From Serratia liquefaciens (GTDB taxonomy: Bacteria; Pseudomonadota; Gammaproteobacteria; Enterobacterales; Enterobacteriaceae), in the NCBI GenBank assembly GCA_012719855.1, contig JAAXZN010000029.1, positions 62,001-126,000 on the forward strand: a stretch of 64,000 bases of DNA, written 5' to 3'. Every line of letters starts with the position of its first letter. Position 1 is the stretch's first letter. Made by a program: the position numbers and the translations under genes. The notes under the pieces are model-generated. The model was not told the origin of the DNA, did not search any database, and saw only the letters and a list, made by a program, of their open reading frames with translations. Positions 60,354 to 64,000 of this stretch are shown in pieces.

Positions 60354-61064
60354 ATGTCTCGTTTGGTTTTGATCTCGAATAAGCAGTGTGACGGCAAGGA
60401 TCTGGCCTGCGCTACGCAGGCCCTATCGCCTGACAGCCAGAGCGATGACGATCGCGGGTTGTGGCTGGGCTGGAACGGTGACGTACAGAACTTTGGCGAG
60501 GCGCCGCTGCGCCCGGTCAGTTACCAGCACCACAGCGGCTACGAACAGGTGACCTTTCCGCTGTCGACCGAGGAGTTTCACTTCCACTATCAGGGCTACT
60601 ATCACGATGGATTGTGGCCAGTGTTCCATAACCACCCGGAAAAGGCACATTTCACGCCGGAGAACTACCGCGCTTATCGACAGCTCAACCGGCACTTCGC
60701 CGATATCGCCTGCGAGTATGTTTGCCCGAACGACATCATCTGTATTGATGATTACCAGCTGTTGCCCTGCGGCCAGGCGCTGAAAGAACAGGGGTTGCTG
60801 AACCCCTGCGCGTTCTTCTTCCATTTGCCGTTCCCGTCGACGGCGCTGCTCAGACAGATCCCCGAGCACCACGGCTTAATCGAATCGCTGTTTTTCTACG
60901 ATCTGATCGGCTTTCAGACGCTCGACGACCGCAACAACTTTCTCAGTTATCTGACCCATGAATACCCGGTCGAAATGCTGCCCGACGACCAGTTGCAGGT
61001 TAACGGACACATCTTCGCCACCGGCATTTTCCCCGCCGGGATCAATGGCAGACAGGTTTATTGA
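60354..61064 (+). CDS. Stand-alone N-terminal half of trehalose-6-phosphate synthase (GT20-like)
   Basis: The 236-residue protein aligns with the first half of OtsA (about 470 residues) and then stops at a normal TAT-TGA end, without a downstream remnant of the second half. Conserved are MSRLVLISNK, RGLWLGWNG (W40), LWPVFHNHPE, the D133 of IDDYQLLP, FFFHLPFP (H157) and YDLIGFQT. The glycine loop near residue 20 and its arginine are lost (K10), and the C-terminal half that holds the UDP-glucose-binding basic pair is absent, so ordinary synthase activity is unlikely. It follows the PuuA-like gene. Confidence 0.8.
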   Translation: MSRLVLISNKQCDGKDLACATQALSPDSQSDDDRGLWLGWNGDVQNFGEAPLRPVSYQHHSGYEQVTFPLSTEEFHFHYQGYYHDGLWPVFHNHPEKAHFTPENYRAYRQLNRHFADIACEYVCPNDIICIDDYQLLPCGQALKEQGLLNPCAFFFHLPFPSTALLRQIPEHHGLIESLFFYDLIGFQTLDDRNNFLSYLTHEYPVEMLPDDQLQVNGHIFATGIFPAGINGRQVY

Positions 61065-61072
61065 TTTTACGG

Positions 61073-61097
61073 CGGCGCGCGACATTCAGGCGCGCCG
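61073..61097 (+). terminator. Hairpin after the GT20-like half gene
   Basis: GGCGCGC and GCGCGCC pair (extended by one C-G) around a nine-base loop, eight bases after the stop codon, followed by TTTCATTT. It looks like a terminator with an interrupted T run. Confidence 0.6.
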
Positions 61098-61292
61098 TTT
61101 CATTTCGCTTCGATTTACTTTTACCGTATTTATCGCCATCGCAATAGGTTATTTTATTTTCTGAATATAGCGATTAAAAAATGAATATTCATCCTGTTAC
61201 ACATCAACAATAAAAACCGCATGCCACCAATTGCTTTTTATTAGCAAAACACATTACCCTCTCCCTGCCATATTTAAACCGAGGAGGGCCCT

Positions 61293-61346
61293 ATGGGCGA
61301 TGAAAGTTTTAGTTTTACGCTAATTCTATTGGGCGCCTTTCAGTAA
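61293..61346 (+). CDS. 17-residue leader peptide upstream of the ABC transporter
   Basis: GAGGAGG lies six bases before an ATG that opens an 18-codon frame ending TAA: MGDESFSFTLILLGAFQ. The ribosome site is the strongest in the whole region, and the peptide is followed by a structured, gene-free leader of 180 bases before the permease gene. I do not recognise the peptide. Such an arrangement is typical for attenuation or translation-coupled control, as in mgtL-type leaders, but the signal is unknown. No homology is claimed. Confidence 0.5.
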   Translation: MGDESFSFTLILLGAFQ

Positions 61347-61355
61347 TGCCACCCA

Positions 61356-61517
61356 GGTTGCATTCTGAAAGACACGGAATGCGGCAACCGCTCCCCTTCT
61401 GACGGCCTTTCCCGCTCTGCCGGCCCGCCCATCGCCCCGCTGCGAAAACAACGTCTGTCTCAACCGCTGTAGCGGTATTTATCTGAGGTCGCCGGGAATA
61501 TTCCCCCGAGCGCCGAC
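61356..61517 (+). promoter_or_regulatory. Structured leader region before the ABC transporter
   Basis: Three hairpins follow the leader ORF. First, GGTTGC/GCAACC with ATTC/GAAT inside (61356-61389) make a ten-pair stem with a three-base bulge. Second, ACCGC-TGTA-GCGGT at 61463-61476. Third, GTCG...CGAC enclosing GGGAATATTCCC at 61488-61517, ending nine bases before the first possible permease start. No named riboswitch could be recognised. Pairing was judged by eye. Confidence 0.45.
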
Positions 61518-61526
61518 GGATTTCTT

Positions 61527-63272
61527 ATGGGAAAATTAAGGTATTGCGTTATGCAAAATAACCGGGGTACATCTATTTTCAGAAAGTCTTATTTAAATGA
61601 CTTTATCGTTATCGCCATCGGCGTTTTCTTCATTGCATTTTTTATTCGCGCCTGGGGCGACATGCACGGCGATTTCAATGAACAGAACGTCTCCGCCATT
61701 AATCTCGATGCCTGGAATCTGCTCTATTATTCGCTCAGAACCAGCATGCGCTTTCTCCTCGGCATGGTCTGGTCGTTGCTGTTCTCTCTGGTGTTCGCCG
61801 TGCTGGCCGCGCGCTATGCGCCGCTGCGCCGGGTGATCCTGCCCTTCGTCAACTTTATGGAGTCGGTGCCGTTGGTGGGGTTCCTGACCTTCACCACCGT
61901 GTACTTTCTCAACCTCTACCCGCACAGCGTGATGGGGCTGGAGTGCACCGCCATCTTCGCGGTGTTTACCGGCCAGGCCTGGAACATGATGCTGACGCTG
62001 TATCAGACGCTGCGCATCGTGCCCAAGGAGCTGGACGAAGCCGCGCGCAGCTTCAATTACAACCCGTGGCAACGCTTCTGGCGGCTGGAGTTCATCTATT
62101 CGGTGCCGGGCCTGCTGTGGAACGCCATGGTGTCGCAGTCCGCCGCCTGGTTCGCCCTGGTGGCCTCCGAAGCCATTCCGGTTGGCGATCGCTCGGTCGA
62201 ATTACCCGGCGTCGGCTCCTATATCGCCGAAGCGCTGGCGCAGCAGAACGTAGCGGCGATCCTGTATGCGATCGTCGCGCTGGCCGCCAATATCGTGCTG
62301 CTCGATCAGCTGGTTTTCCGCCCGCTGGTGCGTTACACCGCCCGTTTCAAATACGAAGACGTCACCGCCAATCGGCCGTTCGGCAATCCGTGGTTCTACA
62401 ACAGTCTGGCCTTCTCGCACATCGGCGCAGCTCTGGGCAGCACGCTGCGCGCGCTGGCTGACCTGTGGCTGTTCAAGCTGCCGCGGCTGTGGTACGCCCT
62501 CTGCCTGCACCGCCTGTTTCGCCTCGCCGCCAAAGGTAATTGGCTGTGGCGTAGCCTGTGGTATCTCGGCGTGGTGCTGGCCTGCGTCTGGTTCGGTTAC
62601 CGGCTGTGGGAATACTTCCCCAAACAGTACTTCGCCATGCTGCCGGAGTGGATGCTGCTCACTACCGCGCGCGTGGTCGCGGCTATGCTGCTCAGCGTGG
62701 CGATCTTCACGCCGCTGGGAGTCTGGATCGGCATGAATCCACGCCTGGTGAAGATCTTCCAGCCGATCATCCAGATCCTGGCGGCCATTCCGCCCAACAT
62801 TTTCTACCCGCTGATCGCCGCCTTCATCGCCATTTATCATCAGGATCTCGGCTGGTGGGCCATTCCGATGATCATGCTGGGTACCCAGTGGTACGTGTTG
62901 TTCAACGTGATCGCCGGCGTCTCCGCCATTCCGACGCAGATCACCGAGGTCAGCGAAACCTTCGGCCTGCGTCGCTTTCGCTGGTGGCGCTACTACATGC
63001 TGCCGGCGATTTTCCCCTACATCGTGACCGGCATCATCTCCGCCGCCGGCGGCGCCTGGAACAGCGCCATCGCCGCCGAGGTGATCCAGTGGGGCAGCAC
63101 CACCCTCAGCGCCACAGGGCTGGGCGCCTTCATTTCCGTGGTGACCGACGCCGGCAAGAACCCGGAGTCAGCACTGGGCTGCGCAGCGATGTGCGCGCTG
63201 GTGGCATTGTGCATCATCTTCGTCTGGCAACCGCTGTATCGCATAGCGGAAACCAAATTCAAATATGACTGA
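61527..63272 (+). CDS. Double permease of a NitT/TauT-type ABC transporter
   Basis: This 581-residue protein is a fusion of two binding-protein-dependent permease domains. Each half has about six membrane segments and an EAA loop for contact with the ATPase: ELDEAARSFNYNPWQRFWRLEF near 172 and ITEVSETFGLRRFRWWRYYMLPAIFP near 475. The family imports nitrate, sulfonates, taurine, bicarbonate or related compounds; the substrate is not evident and no binding-protein gene is visible in the window. Start at 61527 or at ATG 61551; the latter has AAGG upstream. Confidence 0.87.
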   Translation: MGKLRYCVMQNNRGTSIFRKSYLNDFIVIAIGVFFIAFFIRAWGDMHGDFNEQNVSAINLDAWNLLYYSLRTSMRFLLGMVWSLLFSLVFAVLAARYAPLRRVILPFVNFMESVPLVGFLTFTTVYFLNLYPHSVMGLECTAIFAVFTGQAWNMMLTLYQTLRIVPKELDEAARSFNYNPWQRFWRLEFIYSVPGLLWNAMVSQSAAWFALVASEAIPVGDRSVELPGVGSYIAEALAQQNVAAILYAIVALAANIVLLDQLVFRPLVRYTARFKYEDVTANRPFGNPWFYNSLAFSHIGAALGSTLRALADLWLFKLPRLWYALCLHRLFRLAAKGNWLWRSLWYLGVVLACVWFGYRLWEYFPKQYFAMLPEWMLLTTARVVAAMLLSVAIFTPLGVWIGMNPRLVKIFQPIIQILAAIPPNIFYPLIAAFIAIYHQDLGWWAIPMIMLGTQWYVLFNVIAGVSAIPTQITEVSETFGLRRFRWWRYYMLPAIFPYIVTGIISAAGGAWNSAIAAEVIQWGSTTLSATGLGAFISVVTDAGKNPESALGCAAMCALVALCIIFVWQPLYRIAETKFKYD

Positions 63273-63287
63273 TCAATGGGGAACAAC

Positions 63288-64000
63288 ATGGTGACTCAAG
63301 ACGTGATTATCCGCGCCCGCCGGCTGAACAAGACGTTTATCGGCGAAAACAAACACCCCAAACCCGTGCTGCGCGACGTGTCGCTAGCCATACACGCCGG
63401 CGAGTTCGTCACCATTCTGGGGCAATCCGGCTCGGGCAAGTCCACGCTGCTGCGCATGCTGGCGGGGCTGATCCCGCCGGACAGCGGCACGCTCACCCTG
63501 GCGAGCAAACCGGTCAACGGCCCGAGCGCCAACGTCGGCATGGTGTTTCAGTCCTACGCGCTTTACCCCTGGCTGACGGTGTACGACAACATCGCCTTCG
63601 GCCTGCTGGCTCAAAAGCTGCCGCCGCAGACGATCGCCGAGCGGCTGGGGGCGCTGCTACGCCTAGTGGGGCTGACCGGCTATGAGCACGCCTGGCCGCG
63701 CGAGCTTTCGGGCGGTATGCGCCAGCGCGTGGGTTTCGCCCGGGCGCTGGCGGTAGAGCCCGACGTCTTGCTGCTGGACGAGCCCTTCTCCGCCCTCGAT
63801 ATCTTTACCGCGCAAAAACTGCGGGGCGATCTGCTGGCGCTTTGGGGAGAAAACCACCTGCGTACGCGCGCCATGGTGATGGTGACGCACGACGTCGAAG
63901 AAGCGGTGCTGATGTCCGATCGGGTGCTGATCCTGGACGCCGCCGACAAACGAATCGACGACGAATTCAGCGTCAACATCCCTCGCGCGGCGCGCAACCG
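63288..64000 (+). CDS. ABC transporter ATP-binding protein (NitT/TauT type), cut by window end
   Basis: The gene begins at ATG 63288 with GGGGAA upstream, 15 bases after the permease, and runs off the window after 237 codons. Walker A GQSGSGKST (45-53), Q-loop VFQSYALYPW near 87, signature LSGGMRQRV (140-148), Walker B VLLLDEP (160-166) and H-loop THD are intact. It energises the double permease. Family members of this type often carry an extra C-terminal domain, which would lie beyond the window. Confidence 0.92.
   Translation, partial: MVTQDVIIRARRLNKTFIGENKHPKPVLRDVSLAIHAGEFVTILGQSGSGKSTLLRMLAGLIPPDSGTLTLASKPVNGPSANVGMVFQSYALYPWLTVYDNIAFGLLAQKLPPQTIAERLGALLRLVGLTGYEHAWPRELSGGMRQRVGFARALAVEPDVLLLDEPFSALDIFTAQKLRGDLLALWGENHLRTRAMVMVTHDVEEAVLMSDRVLILDAADKRIDDEFSVNIPRAARN

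Noticed and set aside
60354-61526. Frameshift hiding the second half of the trehalose-6-phosphate synthase gene
   Set aside because: Downstream DNA holds a hairpin, a short leader ORF and structured leader sequence; in none of the frames did I see the GT20 C-terminal motifs.

Overview
The window reads as chromosomal DNA of a Serratia-like member of the Enterobacterales. AmpH, LdtB (YbiS), YncE, the hpa genes and the tRNA-Leu(CAG) are close to their E. coli counterparts, coding GC is high, and palindromic intergenic repeats recur. Species cannot be decided from the sequence alone. Genes are dense and mostly catabolic.

Layout. 1-2000: tail of a LysR regulator, a tRNA-Leu with its promoter, a small DUF1435 membrane protein and a membrane diguanylate cyclase. 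2003-9173: a seven-gene operon for oxidative (non-phosphorylating) L-fucose breakdown (transporter, mutarotase, fucose dehydrogenase, lactonase, fuconate dehydratase, 2-keto-3-deoxy-fuconate dehydrogenase, diketo-acid hydrolase) with a divergent GntR/FCD regulator and two FadR-like operators. 9322-11120: ampH and a RelE/HigA-type toxin-antitoxin pair with a perfect 18-bp operator. 11228-22757: the complete 4-hydroxyphenylacetate pathway hpaR / hpaG1-G2-E-D-F-H-I-X-A-B-C. hpaG is split in two, and hpaD is the type I (vicinal-oxygen-chelate) extradiol dioxygenase, not the LigB-type enzyme of E. coli.

22874-35967: an amine-catabolism neighbourhood. It holds a five-gene operon (APC permease, DUF3156, SDR, MoaF, SDR), two LuxR-type regulators, an MFS carrier, an HDAH-like acyl-amine amidohydrolase, a lipase-like hydrolase, a cupin with a PuuB-like amine oxidase, and an iron alcohol dehydrogenase. 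Several shared palindromes are scattered through it. Its position beside hpa suggests that aromatic amines could feed 4-hydroxyphenylacetate, but no copper amine oxidase is present. 35976-38614: a lower-GC islet with a PPP-family phosphatase and an AbiEi/AbiEii type IV toxin-antitoxin pair behind an operator cluster. 38619-45318: a LysR regulator and a cassette of beta-alanine:pyruvate transaminase, semialdehyde dehydrogenase, permease and DmpA/BapA-type beta-aminopeptidase, which together could degrade beta-alanyl peptides.

45422-50900: a self-contained TonB system (exbD-tonB-receptor-exbB) with a secreted phospholipase-D-like protein as last gene. 51407-58684: LdtB, a Rob-like regulator pair, another AraC regulator, a porin, a YncE protein behind a Fur-like box, a second HigBA-type module and a small secreted protein. 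58942-64000: a PuuA-like glutamine-synthetase-family enzyme, a stand-alone N-terminal half of trehalose-6-phosphate synthase, a structured leader with a 17-codon ORF, and a NitT/TauT-type ABC transporter (double permease, then an ATPase cut by the window end).
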